Assembly: GCA_009838035.1 (NCBI GenBank) | Contig: VXSK01000028.1 | Location: 176,511-240,510 of the forward strand | DNA: 64,000 bases | Source of the DNA: Gammaproteobacteria bacterium | GTDB lineage: Bacteria > Pseudomonadota > Gammaproteobacteria > Steroidobacterales > Foliamicaceae | Direction: 5' to 3' | In this document: piece by piece, positions 17,762 through 26,397 of the stretch | How the letters are laid out: every line of letters starts with the position of its first letter | Position numbering within the stretch: the stretch's first letter is position 1 | Notes under the pieces: model-generated | Seen by the model: the letters and a program-made list of their open reading frames with translations, nothing else | The model's database searches: none | What the model was told of the DNA's origin: nothing | Made by a program: the position numbers and the translations under genes

Positions 17762-18997
17762 GTGACTGACTCGGCCCGGACGCCCGGCATGCTGTCGCCC
17801 CTGAGCAATCCGGGGTTCTCGATGCTCTGGGGGGCGAACACACTGTCGCTGACGGCATTCTGGATGACGGAGGTGGCCTGCGCCTGGCAGATGCGCGTGA
17901 TGACCGACGCCGACCCCTTGCTGGTCGCGTCCGTCTATACCGTCCTTCAGCTTCCGATCATGTTCCTGGTCATTCCCGCCGGGGTGATCGCCGACCTCTC
18001 GGACCGCCGCCGCGGGATGATGTGGACCCATGCCTGGCTTGCCTTAAGTCTGGGCGTCCTGTTCTGGCTGACCTGGACCGGCCGGATTACGCCGTTGTCC
18101 CTGCTGGTCTGTCTGCCGCTGATTTCCGTAGGGCTGTCGATGCGCATGCCCGCGATCGCCGCGCTGATACCCGACATGGTGCAAACGGAACAGATTCCGG
18201 CGGCCGTGAGTCTCAACAACGTGGCCCAGAACGGATCCCGCCTGGTGGGCCCGGCGCTCGCGGGAGCGATCATTGCCGGTCTGGGCGTGGCCGCTGTCCT
18301 GGCGCTGAACACGGCCATCATGGCCCTGATCGTTCTGCTGTTCCTGTTCATGCGCTATAGCCCGGAGCAGGGCGATAGCGCGGCGAAACCGCAGGGATTC
18401 CTTGCCGCGATCAAGGAGGGCGTGCTGTTTGCCGCGCTGACGCCCTGGAAGCGCAACGTGCTCATCCGGCTGTCCACCTTCTTCGCCTGCGCGGCGGCCA
18501 TTCCCGCCCTGATGGCCGTGCGCTTCGACAACAGCGAGACCTACGGGATCATGTACGGCTGCTTCGGCGCGGGCTCGCTGCTGGGCGTGCTGGTTATCGC
18601 CAGGCTGGGCTACCGGCGGCTCAACAACAGGCTCAATGGCGCCCTCCTGGTGAGCGCGGCCTGCATCATGCTGTACGGCCTGGTTGACCGGCCGCTGCTG
18701 GCCGGGCCGCTTCTGGCCTGCATAGGGGCTGGCTGGCTGTTCTGCCTGAACAGCATCATGGTCGCCGCCCAGATGCAGCTCGAGCCGGCCATTCGCGGGC
18801 GCGGCCTGTCGTTCATCTACACGCTGGGAACCGCCAGCCTGGCCGGCGGGGGGCTGATCTGGGGCGCCGTGGCCCGCGGCACCAGTCCCGCCGTCGCGCT
18901 GCTGGCAGCCGGGGCCAGCCTGCTGCTGGCGCTCGCCGCCACCTACCGGCTGAACATCGCCGCTCCGGAAGGCGTGCCGGCTGCTACGTCAGGCTAG
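17762..18997 (+). CDS. MFS transporter (EntS/DUF894-like)
   Basis: A 411-residue, 12-helix carrier starting at GTG. The opening FSMLWGANTLSLTAFWMTEVACAWQM and the loop LSDRRRGMMW are typical of the MFS group that includes EntS-like exporters. It is divergent from the cupin operon and probably shares its promoter region. The stop codons of this gene and the cytochrome c gene overlap convergently at 18994-18997. Confidence 0.88.
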   Translation: MTDSARTPGMLSPLSNPGFSMLWGANTLSLTAFWMTEVACAWQMRVMTDADPLLVASVYTVLQLPIMFLVIPAGVIADLSDRRRGMMWTHAWLALSLGVLFWLTWTGRITPLSLLVCLPLISVGLSMRMPAIAALIPDMVQTEQIPAAVSLNNVAQNGSRLVGPALAGAIIAGLGVAAVLALNTAIMALIVLLFLFMRYSPEQGDSAAKPQGFLAAIKEGVLFAALTPWKRNVLIRLSTFFACAAAIPALMAVRFDNSETYGIMYGCFGAGSLLGVLVIARLGYRRLNNRLNGALLVSAACIMLYGLVDRPLLAGPLLACIGAGWLFCLNSIMVAAQMQLEPAIRGRGLSFIYTLGTASLAGGGLIWGAVARGTSPAVALLAAGASLLLALAATYRLNIAAPEGVPAATSG

Positions 18998-19443
18998 AGC
19001 GTTTTCAGGTAGGCGATGATCGCGTCGCGGTTTTGTTTTTGCGGGAGGCCCACGAAGCCCATGGAGGTGCCTGGGACCAGGTCGGCGGGACGCAGCAGCC
19101 AGATGTCCATTTTTTCTTCGTCCCAGACAAAATCCTGCTGCTTCAGTGCGTCGGAATACAGCGTATCCTCGAGGATGGCCACCTGCCGATCCATGATGCC
19201 GGCCAGGTTCGGCCCGATCTTGCTGCCCTGGACCTCCTCGGTCGCGTGGCAGGCCTGGCAGAACACATAGAGCCGCTTGCCGCGCGCGACCAGCCGGGGG
19301 TCCGGAGGTTCGGCCGTCGTGGCTGCACTCGCGGGCTGGGCTTCATCGCCGGCCAGGGCCACCGGCAGGGCTGCCAACCCGCAGAGCATGGCCGCGCACA
19401 GGAGGCCTGCGCCGAGAGCAACGGTGTGATTTCTTGTTTTCAT
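18994..19443 (-). CDS. Periplasmic class I cytochrome c
   Basis: A 149-residue protein with a Sec signal (GAGLLCAAMLCGLAALPVALA) and a single heme c site, CQACH. The axial Met lies in PGTSMGF, and the segment KIGPNLAGIMDR matches class I cytochromes. Its ATG overlaps the amine oxidase stop by 4 nt (ATGA). That coupling suggests it accepts electrons from this flavoenzyme, as CycN does for nicotine oxidoreductase NicA2 in Pseudomonas. The pairing is inferred from context. Confidence 0.92.
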   Translation of the reverse strand: MKTRNHTVALGAGLLCAAMLCGLAALPVALAGDEAQPASAATTAEPPDPRLVARGKRLYVFCQACHATEEVQGSKIGPNLAGIMDRQVAILEDTLYSDALKQQDFVWDEEKMDIWLLRPADLVPGTSMGFVGLPQKQNRDAIIAYLKTL

Positions 19444-20921
19444 GCGCGCTGCAGGATTTCAACCGCGGCCCGCTCGCCGCTCTCCAGCGCCGATTCCATC
19501 CCGAATTCCATCCGCCTCGTGTGTTCGCCGGCGAAGTGCAGCCTTTGGTGCGGCACGATCATTTCCCGGGCGAAGCGGGCGATCTGGCCTGGCGCGAACA
19601 TGTGTCGGCAGCCCTGGATCAGGGGGTGCTTGCGCCAGCCGTAAAGCGCCATGAAGCGGAACTTTCCCGCGGCGGCCGGCCGGACGCGGGCGATTTCGGA
19701 TTCGATCAGGGCCAGGGCCTGGTCGTCGGGCAACTGGTCGATCCGCGCCGAGGTCATTCCGGTGAAGGTCAGGATGAACCGGTGCCGGTCCTCTCCGGGC
19801 CGTTTCTCCATGACCCACATTGTTTGCACGGTGCCGTCGGTCCAGAACGAAGGCTCCAGGCCGTCCTCTTCCCAGTAGGGCTCCTCGACGAGGCCGTACG
19901 CGCGGGTCGTGCCGCGGTAGCCCAGCGTGAGGACCGCTTCGGCCTGGCGTCCGGAGAACCCCGGCGACACCGAAATATTGCGCAGCGTCGAGAATGGCAC
20001 CGCGGAGACCACGTAATCGGCCCGGTAGCGGCTCCCGTCCAGGCAGCGGACCTCGGCGCCCGATCCGGACATGTCGATGGCTGCGGCGATCTTGCCCAGC
20101 CGGACCCGGTCGCCGAGCGTTGCGGCCATGGCTTCGGGCAGCCTTGAAGTGCCTCCGGCGATGTTGCGGATGGCCGGAATCTCCTCGTCCTCCTCGTTGG
20201 TCCCCCCGAGGCCGAACGCGGTTTCCGTGTTCTCCGACTGCGACCGGCCGAAGTTCGCGTCGAACACGGTACGGGTGCGCTCCTGCATGATGGCGAGACT
20301 GGAAGTCGTGCGCAGGTCCAGGTAATAGCCGGCGAGCCGCAGGGCCTCAGGCGAGGCGCCGCTTTTTTGAAGCAGTTCGAGCATCGAGACGTCGTAGGAG
20401 AAGAACTCGGGCGAAAGCCAGTCGTCCAGTTCCTTCAATGGGTTCAGCCGGCCGAGCAGCGTCATGCCCACCAGCGACGGCGGTATCTCGCGCTCGCCGT
20501 CCGCCAGCCTGTTGGCCGGCGAGTCGGCCCAGTCTTCGGACCGCACCCAGGTCCCGTCCACGCAGTTGGACATCGGCATGATGAAACGGTGCTGGGGAAT
20601 GAGTTCCAGGTTCAGGCGCGAGCAAAGGTCGAGCGCACGGGCATACGAACGGCCGATCTGGCTGGCGCCGTATTCGGGGCGCGTTTCCACGCCGTCGGCG
20701 GTGTAGGCCCGCCCGCCGACGCGCTGCGAGCCTTCGAGCACGATCACGTCGAGGCCGAATTCGGACAGCAGCAGCGCGCAATTCAGACCGCTCAGCCCGC
20801 CGCCGATCACGACCACCGAGGTCTTTTCCGCCGCAAGCCCCTTTACCGGCCGCAGCAGCGGGTAGGAGAGCGACAGCGCCGAAAGTGAGAGCGCTCCCTT
20901 GAGGACCTGCCTGCGCTTCAC
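19440..20921 (-). CDS. Flavin amine oxidase/dehydrogenase with Tat-like signal, linked to cytochrome c
   Basis: A 493-residue monoamine-oxidase-family flavoprotein. The N-terminus (KRRQVLKGALSLSALSLSYPLL) has twin arginines and a hydrophobic core. FAD-binding motif VIGGGLSGLNCALL, then SQRVGGRAYT; the C-terminal FAD motif is FAGEHTRRMEFGMESALESG. It is more distant from the other two amine oxidases here than they are from each other. Downstream and overlapping lies a cytochrome c gene, so it probably acts as a dehydrogenase. Upstream by 19 nt is the nitrilase gene. Confidence 0.9.
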   Translation of the reverse strand: MKRRQVLKGALSLSALSLSYPLLRPVKGLAAEKTSVVVIGGGLSGLNCALLLSEFGLDVIVLEGSQRVGGRAYTADGVETRPEYGASQIGRSYARALDLCSRLNLELIPQHRFIMPMSNCVDGTWVRSEDWADSPANRLADGEREIPPSLVGMTLLGRLNPLKELDDWLSPEFFSYDVSMLELLQKSGASPEALRLAGYYLDLRTTSSLAIMQERTRTVFDANFGRSQSENTETAFGLGGTNEEDEEIPAIRNIAGGTSRLPEAMAATLGDRVRLGKIAAAIDMSGSGAEVRCLDGSRYRADYVVSAVPFSTLRNISVSPGFSGRQAEAVLTLGYRGTTRAYGLVEEPYWEEDGLEPSFWTDGTVQTMWVMEKRPGEDRHRFILTFTGMTSARIDQLPDDQALALIESEIARVRPAAAGKFRFMALYGWRKHPLIQGCRHMFAPGQIARFAREMIVPHQRLHFAGEHTRRMEFGMESALESGERAAVEILQRA

Positions 20922-20940
20922 GACTCGGCTCCTGTGGCGG

Positions 20941-23010
20941 TCAGACCTGGATCGATTCGCCTTCCAGCCGCTCCTGGTCCGCCAGCCGCCTGGCTGCCTT
21001 CGGCTTGAGGGCCGGCCCGTAGACGCGGCTCGACGTGACCGGCGCGTCCGGATCCACGCCGCTGGGCCTCACGAACACGCCCCGCGCGTAGAAGCTCTCG
21101 AGGCGCTCCTTCAGCGGACCGAAACCGACATAGGGGTTCTCCAGCGGATCGGGTCCCCAAAGGTTGTTCGGCAGTCCGACTTCGCCGGCGTAGATGTGGG
21201 CATAGACCTCGGGGTCGTCCCAAAGCGGCAGGTTCGTCAGGGCGTTGGCGCGGGCCCTTTGCAGGGCCTTCAGGTCCACGGTCGCGGTGAGGATGCAGCC
21301 TCCCGGCCCGTCGGCCACGCCCTGGATCGTGCCGTCGAAGTTGACGGCCTTCGTGTGCCCGCGCATCTGGCTGGTCGGGAACTCGCCGTTGCCGTGATGG
21401 AAAAACTCCGAACCGGGCATGGGAGAGAGCACGTAGGCGGTGTTCTCGAACGCGCGCGTCATTCGCGCGGCGTCCCAGCCGGACCGCTGGCTGCCGTGCC
21501 CCTCGGAAGTGGGATGAAGGATCACTTCGGCCCCGTACTTCGTGAGCATGCGCGCAATTTCCGGATGGGCCTGGTCAAAGCACACCATGGTCGCCAGCCT
21601 CCCGATGGGCGTGTCGGCCACCGGGAACAGGAAGTCGTAACCGAAGATGTCCAGGTAGCGGTCGTAGACGCTGCTCGGCGTGGTGTCCGGCAGCGAGCCC
21701 CAGACGTCGGCGCACTGGATCTTGCGGTAGCGATGAATCAGATTGCCGGTGTCGTCGATGATGAAGGCGGAATTGAAAACGTGCCCGGGCAGCCTGTCGT
21801 CGATCTCGAACGTGGACCCGGCCATGTAGATCTTGTGCTTGAGCGCGAAATCCTGCAGCAGCTCCATTTCCGGGCCCGGATAGCGGATGGCCAGGCGCTG
21901 CAGCGTGATCGGCGAGCGGTAGCCATGCCCGCCCTGGCCGTGCATGAAGAACTCGGGAAACACGGCCAGCTTGATGCTGGGATTCGACGCCAGCCGCTCG
22001 GCCAGCCGCAGCGCCCGCTGCGTGTTGTCGCGGCGCAGATCGTCCGCGTCGTGTTCCCGCTTGATGATCTTGCCGACGGTCTGCGTGAGGATCACGTCGT
22101 ATTGCTCGATACGGTCGGCCCGCGAGGGGGCGGGGTTCTGCGACTGCCGGCGCTCGCACTCGGCGATCCAGGCGTCGCGGCCGCGCGGCGGGCTCGGCAG
22201 CGCTTCGGGGCGCCGCTCGATCAGCCGCCCGTAGCCGTCGGCGTAGAGGTTGGCCCTTAAATGCAGCGGCTGCACGGCGAAGATGTCGTTGCGCCGGCGC
22301 CTCAGCCGCTCGATATCGAGGTCCGGCAGCAGCAGGTCCGCCTCGCCGGCGGCGTGCGTCGTCGCGCCGGCGAAATCGATCAGGCTGGAGCAGGCGGGCC
22401 CGTTCGGCGTCCCGCCCACGGCCCCGGCCACGGCCACGTACGAGGTGTTTTCCCAGGCGCGGGCCCGGCGGGCGTTGCGGCGCGATTCGAACAGGTGATC
22501 GCCCACTTCGGCCACGGGGTTGAGGATGACCTCGGCGCCGGCCCAGGTGAGCGCACGCGCATAGTGCGCGAACAGCACGTCTTCGCCCGGCAGTATCCCC
22601 ACCTGGCCGATGCTGGTGCTGGCGCACTTGAACTTGGCGGGCTGCCCCGTCGCGGCGGTCGCATCCTCGCCGAACCCGGTCACGAGGTCCGGAGAAATCT
22701 TGGGCGCCGTGAGCAGCGGCTCGCCCTCGGCCGAGAGCAGGAAGCCGACGGTCGCGACGCCGTCCTCGCCCGCCACGCCGGCGGCGCCGGCCAGCATCAC
22801 TTTCTCGGAGGCGGCGATGTCGCCCAACGCGGCCAGCAGCGTGGCCTGTTCGGGCGCATCGTCCGCCGGAACGGCCTGCGGCAGCAGCAGCAAGGGCTCG
22901 GCCTTCGGGTCGAGCTGGCGTCGGCGCACCAGTTTCATCGCACTTTCCACGTATGCGGCGAGCGCCTCCGTGTCCGTAGCGTTCCAGGCCCTTTGAGAAA
23001 TGATCAGCAT
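20941..23010 (-). CDS. Double-domain carbon-nitrogen hydrolase (nitrilase family), N-terminal domain degenerate
   Basis: A 689-residue protein with two nitrilase-fold domains. The C-terminal domain (about residues 305-640) keeps the Glu-Lys-Cys triad: FPEFF, YRKIQ and VCFDQAHPE. The N-terminal domain (about 1-270) has the same order of elements but reads LLPQAVP (Glu to Gln), APKISP (Lys kept) and GILPGEDV (Cys lost), so it should be inactive. No signal peptide is seen. It would hydrolyse a nitrile, amide or carbamoyl group. It lies between the MFS carrier and the amine oxidase in one operon. Confidence 0.9.
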   Translation of the reverse strand: MLIISQRAWNATDTEALAAYVESAMKLVRRRQLDPKAEPLLLLPQAVPADDAPEQATLLAALGDIAASEKVMLAGAAGVAGEDGVATVGFLLSAEGEPLLTAPKISPDLVTGFGEDATAATGQPAKFKCASTSIGQVGILPGEDVLFAHYARALTWAGAEVILNPVAEVGDHLFESRRNARRARAWENTSYVAVAGAVGGTPNGPACSSLIDFAGATTHAAGEADLLLPDLDIERLRRRRNDIFAVQPLHLRANLYADGYGRLIERRPEALPSPPRGRDAWIAECERRQSQNPAPSRADRIEQYDVILTQTVGKIIKREHDADDLRRDNTQRALRLAERLASNPSIKLAVFPEFFMHGQGGHGYRSPITLQRLAIRYPGPEMELLQDFALKHKIYMAGSTFEIDDRLPGHVFNSAFIIDDTGNLIHRYRKIQCADVWGSLPDTTPSSVYDRYLDIFGYDFLFPVADTPIGRLATMVCFDQAHPEIARMLTKYGAEVILHPTSEGHGSQRSGWDAARMTRAFENTAYVLSPMPGSEFFHHGNGEFPTSQMRGHTKAVNFDGTIQGVADGPGGCILTATVDLKALQRARANALTNLPLWDDPEVYAHIYAGEVGLPNNLWGPDPLENPYVGFGPLKERLESFYARGVFVRPSGVDPDAPVTSSRVYGPALKPKAARRLADQERLEGESIQV

Positions 23011-23047
23011 GTTTGCACTCCCGATTGATTCATGCCGGCTTGCCGGT

Positions 23048-24544
23048 TCATGCCGGACTTGTGCCTTCGGCTTTCAGCATAGCCTGCAGCCGCCGGTTGA
23101 TTTCCCGCTGCTTTTCCAGCGATACGTCGAACTTCGATGCTACCCACAGCACCAGGAAGCACCCCAGAACGCAGAATCCGGCGGAGAAAAACGCCAGCGA
23201 TTCCACTTTTTCCCAGGGGACCGAGCCCACCGGCGCGCCCGCCGGAAAGTTGATGATATCGATGTAGATACCGGTCAACAGCACCATGAACGCGCCGGCG
23301 GTCTTGATGGCGAAACTCCCGAACCCGCTGATCAGCGCCTGCTGGCGCTTGCCGGTGTTGACTTCGTGCTCATCGGCCACATCGGAGGCCAGCGATGCGA
23401 TGGCCACCAGGTATATGCCCAGCAAAAAGCCCGCCGCCATGAACATGCCGATCAGCGCAAAGGCCAGTTCCCGGGACGCCGGCGGCGGCAGCAGTCCGAA
23501 TACCGGCAACAGCACCGCCAGCGCCGTCAGGCCGGTATATCCGCACATGCCCACCGCAATGCAACGCTTGCGGTCCAGCGCCTTGACCGTGAACGGCAGG
23601 ACGATCGCCCCGATTACGGCTCCGATGGCCTGGGCCGAGGCCAGCCACCCGGTCAGATCGGGCGGCGTTTGCCACAGATACGTGATCAGGTGCACCCGCA
23701 GCACCGAGATGGAACTGATGGCGAAGAACACCACGATGGCCAGCAATAGCGAACGGCGGACGTTCGGCGTCACGGTCATGGCCGAGATGACGGCCTTGAG
23801 GGCCTCGACCGGCCCGATGCGCGGCTTCGGCCTCGGCGGCTCCAGCCGTTCGATCCCGACGACGGGTTTGAGCGTTCCGGCGATGTTGATCAGCATGGCA
23901 AGGACCGCGACCGTGGCGAAGGCGGCGGCAAAAGGCGGGTAGTTGGCCGGGTCCAGTTGTCCCCGCGAATAAGAAGCGCTTTCAAAAAAGAAGTAGTTGA
24001 AGGCCACCAGCGGCAGGACGATGCGTGCGCCCTGCATCCCGACGGTGCCGAAAGCCTTGATTTTCGGGCGCACGCCTACATCGCGGCTGAGCTCGGCGCC
24101 GACGGCCTTGTAGGGCACGTGGAACAAGGTAATGAAGAGCCGGTTGAGCACGGCGAAGAGCAACAGCCAGGCAAACAGGCCGAACTGACCGAGCCCGTCC
24201 GGCGGCACGAACAGGGCATAGAAGCAAAACCCGAAAGGCACGACGGCAAACATCATCAGGGTGTGCCGGCGCCCGTACTTCCAGCCCTGGGCGCGGTCGG
24301 ACAGAAAGCCCACGTAAGGATCGGATACGGCATCGATGATGAGCGCAATCAGAATTGCGATGCCCGTCAGGGAGCCCGACAGGCCATGCACCTGGGCATA
24401 GAGAAACAGGACGAAGGCGTTCCAGGACCAGTTCTTGATGCTGTCGGGAATGTTGCCGATCCCGAAGGCCGCCATCGTGTGCAGCGGCGTCTTCAGCTCG
24501 AGCTGGTTGGCTCCGGAAGGGCCGGGATGGCCGGGCGTGCTCAC
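23048..24544 (-). CDS. MFS transporter, glycoside-pentoside-hexuronide (MelB-like) type
   Basis: A 498-residue carrier. The segment IALIIDAVSDPYVGFLSDRAQGWKYGRRHTLM matches the MelB/GPH signature for cation-coupled symport. About 12 helices are expected. The start is GTG at 24544, overlapping the DUF1838 stop (GTGA). It is co-transcribed with the two DUF1838 genes, the nitrilase, the amine oxidase and the cytochrome. It may import the substrate or product of that pathway. Confidence 0.88.
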   Translation of the reverse strand: MSTPGHPGPSGANQLELKTPLHTMAAFGIGNIPDSIKNWSWNAFVLFLYAQVHGLSGSLTGIAILIALIIDAVSDPYVGFLSDRAQGWKYGRRHTLMMFAVVPFGFCFYALFVPPDGLGQFGLFAWLLLFAVLNRLFITLFHVPYKAVGAELSRDVGVRPKIKAFGTVGMQGARIVLPLVAFNYFFFESASYSRGQLDPANYPPFAAAFATVAVLAMLINIAGTLKPVVGIERLEPPRPKPRIGPVEALKAVISAMTVTPNVRRSLLLAIVVFFAISSISVLRVHLITYLWQTPPDLTGWLASAQAIGAVIGAIVLPFTVKALDRKRCIAVGMCGYTGLTALAVLLPVFGLLPPPASRELAFALIGMFMAAGFLLGIYLVAIASLASDVADEHEVNTGKRQQALISGFGSFAIKTAGAFMVLLTGIYIDIINFPAGAPVGSVPWEKVESLAFFSAGFCVLGCFLVLWVASKFDVSLEKQREINRRLQAMLKAEGTSPA

Positions 24545-25413
24545 GCCTTGCCGTCCTCGCCGATCCACTCCTTCATTTCAGGACGGTAGTGATGCAATTG
24601 CTCCAGGTATTCCGGCGGCAGGCTCTCGACGTCGCGCGCCTTGTGTCCGGACGCGTGCCAGACGGCAATGCCCGCATCCGCCGGCATTTGCATCCAGCTT
24701 TGAAACGGCGCGACGAAGGTGGAATTGAACCGGGTCTCCAGGCGCGGGGCGGCGAAATCGGCCGCCGCCGCCCGGCTCAGAAAGCCCGTCGCAAACTCCT
24801 TCATCGGGATCGGCCGTCCCTCGGGACGGTCCTTGTAGCCGTTGTGCATCGCGTAGTCGCCCTGGGCGGTCCAGAGCAGGTGAATGACGGCCTCGAACCC
24901 CGAGTTCTCGTCTCTTTCGACGACGCCGCGCTCGTCGTGAAAGACAACCCGCTGGGCGCCGGAGATATTGGGCTGGATGGTGAGTTCCTCGCCGGTAATC
25001 GGATTGCGCCAGAGTTTGCCGCTCAGGACTTCGTTGGTGATCGGGTCCTTGAACAGCGTGAAGATCCGGTACTGGAACTGGTATTCGCCGCCGCCGAGAT
25101 CGACGATGCGCTTCATCTCGCAGCCTTCCAGGCGGAACAACAGCTCGGGATGGCGGTCTTCGTAGATTGCCAGGTAGGCGCCCCGCCACCACTGCGGCGA
25201 GATCCGGCCCGACAGGTCACCCATGGAGCGCAGGAAATTATGGAAGGTCTTCTGCGGATCCAGCATCCACGGGTCCTTCAGGTCCGGCGAATCCTCGAGT
25301 TCCGCCCCAAAACCCGTCTCCGGCAGGAACCCCGCGATTCCGGGCAGCAGTCCCAGCCCGGCCGCGCCCAGCAGACCGCGCCTATTCATCGAAGTAGTGT
25401 CAAATTCAGTCAT
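24541..25413 (-). CDS. DUF1838 family protein, Tat-exported, copy 1
   Basis: A 290-residue protein with a Tat signal (MNRRGLLGAAGLGLLPGIAG). The body matches DUF1838 (for example RISPQWWRGAYLAIYEDR, WRNPITGEELTIQPNISG, WHASGHKARD near the end). No function is established for the family. It is followed 9 nt upstream by a second, divergent DUF1838 gene, and overlaps the MFS gene. Co-export with amine oxidases suggests a periplasmic role in the same pathway. Confidence 0.85.
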   Translation of the reverse strand: MTEFDTTSMNRRGLLGAAGLGLLPGIAGFLPETGFGAELEDSPDLKDPWMLDPQKTFHNFLRSMGDLSGRISPQWWRGAYLAIYEDRHPELLFRLEGCEMKRIVDLGGGEYQFQYRIFTLFKDPITNEVLSGKLWRNPITGEELTIQPNISGAQRVVFHDERGVVERDENSGFEAVIHLLWTAQGDYAMHNGYKDRPEGRPIPMKEFATGFLSRAAAADFAAPRLETRFNSTFVAPFQSWMQMPADAGIAVWHASGHKARDVESLPPEYLEQLHHYRPEMKEWIGEDGKA

Positions 25414-25422
25414 ACATCCCCT

Positions 25423-26343
25423 CTAATCCGGCAGGCGCCCCATCGCCTTGAGCCGGCGCGCGAACCGCGAAGGTTCGCTGTCGAATTCGGGCGACTGTTC
25501 GAATCGGTCGCCCAGGTCGGCGTGCGCGGCTGCAAGGTAGTCCCCGTCCAGATCCTCAAGGGACGTGATCTTATAGCCTTGCACGTGCCACAGCAGGTGA
25601 CCGGGACGGTCCGCCATCTCCATCCACGGGAAAAACGGCATCAGGACGTGGCCGGCGAAGTTGGCCGGTGCGCTGCTTCGGTCCGGGTCGGCGAGGTCGG
25701 CGCCGCGGGCGAACATGCTGAGCTTCGATCCGGCCGGCGGGCGAATGAACTCATCCGGCCACCGGTTCTCGCCCTGGAAAGAAACGGTGTCGCCGACCTG
25801 CCGAATCACGACATCGAAATCCGAGTCTGCGTAGAAATCCGGGTAGGCCCTGCGCATGACGCGATAGACCACGCCGCGCGGAGAAATCTCCCGTCCCTCG
25901 GTCATGCGGCTGATGTTGGGCCTGACCGCATTGCGCGCGCCCGTGAACGGGTTGTCGAACTCGCGCATCACCTTGTCGCTTTCGAAATCGCAGTAGTAGC
26001 TGACCAGGCTGTCGAAGCTCAGGAATTCGGTGTCCGAAAGCGGCCGGATCCACTGCTGCTCGCAGCCTTTCACCCGCACCGCCGGCACAAGCTGATCGGG
26101 CGGCAGGAAGGCATAGACCTCGGCGCGCGTGGCCCAGATGACCCGCCCGGCGTCCAGCCGCGCGCTCGCCTTGACGAAGTTGCGCACACGCGATCCCGGG
26201 TCGTCGAGATCAAGCGCGGCCTGCGCGCTGAGTGACGTGGCGTCCGCTGCCGGGCTTGCGGCGCCCCAGCCGGCGGCGAGCACGGCGCTGCCGCCCAGCA
26301 TGCCAAGCAGCTGCCTTCGGTGCATCGACCAATCCGCGTTCAT
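25423..26343 (-). CDS. DUF1838 family protein, exported, copy 2
   Basis: A 306-residue protein whose N-terminus (MHRRQLLGMLGGSAVLAAGWG) looks like a Tat signal. It shares the DUF1838 layout with its neighbour: FDNPFTGARNAVRPNIS corresponds to the NPITG...QPNIS block, and LLWHVQGYK to the WHASGHK block. Sequence identity between the two is low, so the duplication is old. It heads the six-gene minus-strand operon and is divergent from the amine oxidase at 26398. The start could also be ATG at 26325. Confidence 0.83.
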   Translation of the reverse strand: MNADWSMHRRQLLGMLGGSAVLAAGWGAASPAADATSLSAQAALDLDDPGSRVRNFVKASARLDAGRVIWATRAEVYAFLPPDQLVPAVRVKGCEQQWIRPLSDTEFLSFDSLVSYYCDFESDKVMREFDNPFTGARNAVRPNISRMTEGREISPRGVVYRVMRRAYPDFYADSDFDVVIRQVGDTVSFQGENRWPDEFIRPPAGSKLSMFARGADLADPDRSSAPANFAGHVLMPFFPWMEMADRPGHLLWHVQGYKITSLEDLDGDYLAAAHADLGDRFEQSPEFDSEPSRFARRLKAMGRLPD

Positions 26344-26397
26344 AGGGCGCTCAAGTTTACGGGACACCTCTCGGCGCCGGGCGTACACTCTGACTTC
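26344..26397. promoter_or_regulatory. Divergent promoter region between the DUF1838 operon and amine oxidase copy 2
   Basis: These 54 bp separate two start codons facing apart, so both promoters must lie here or overlap the coding ends. I see no clear consensus boxes. Confidence 0.4.
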
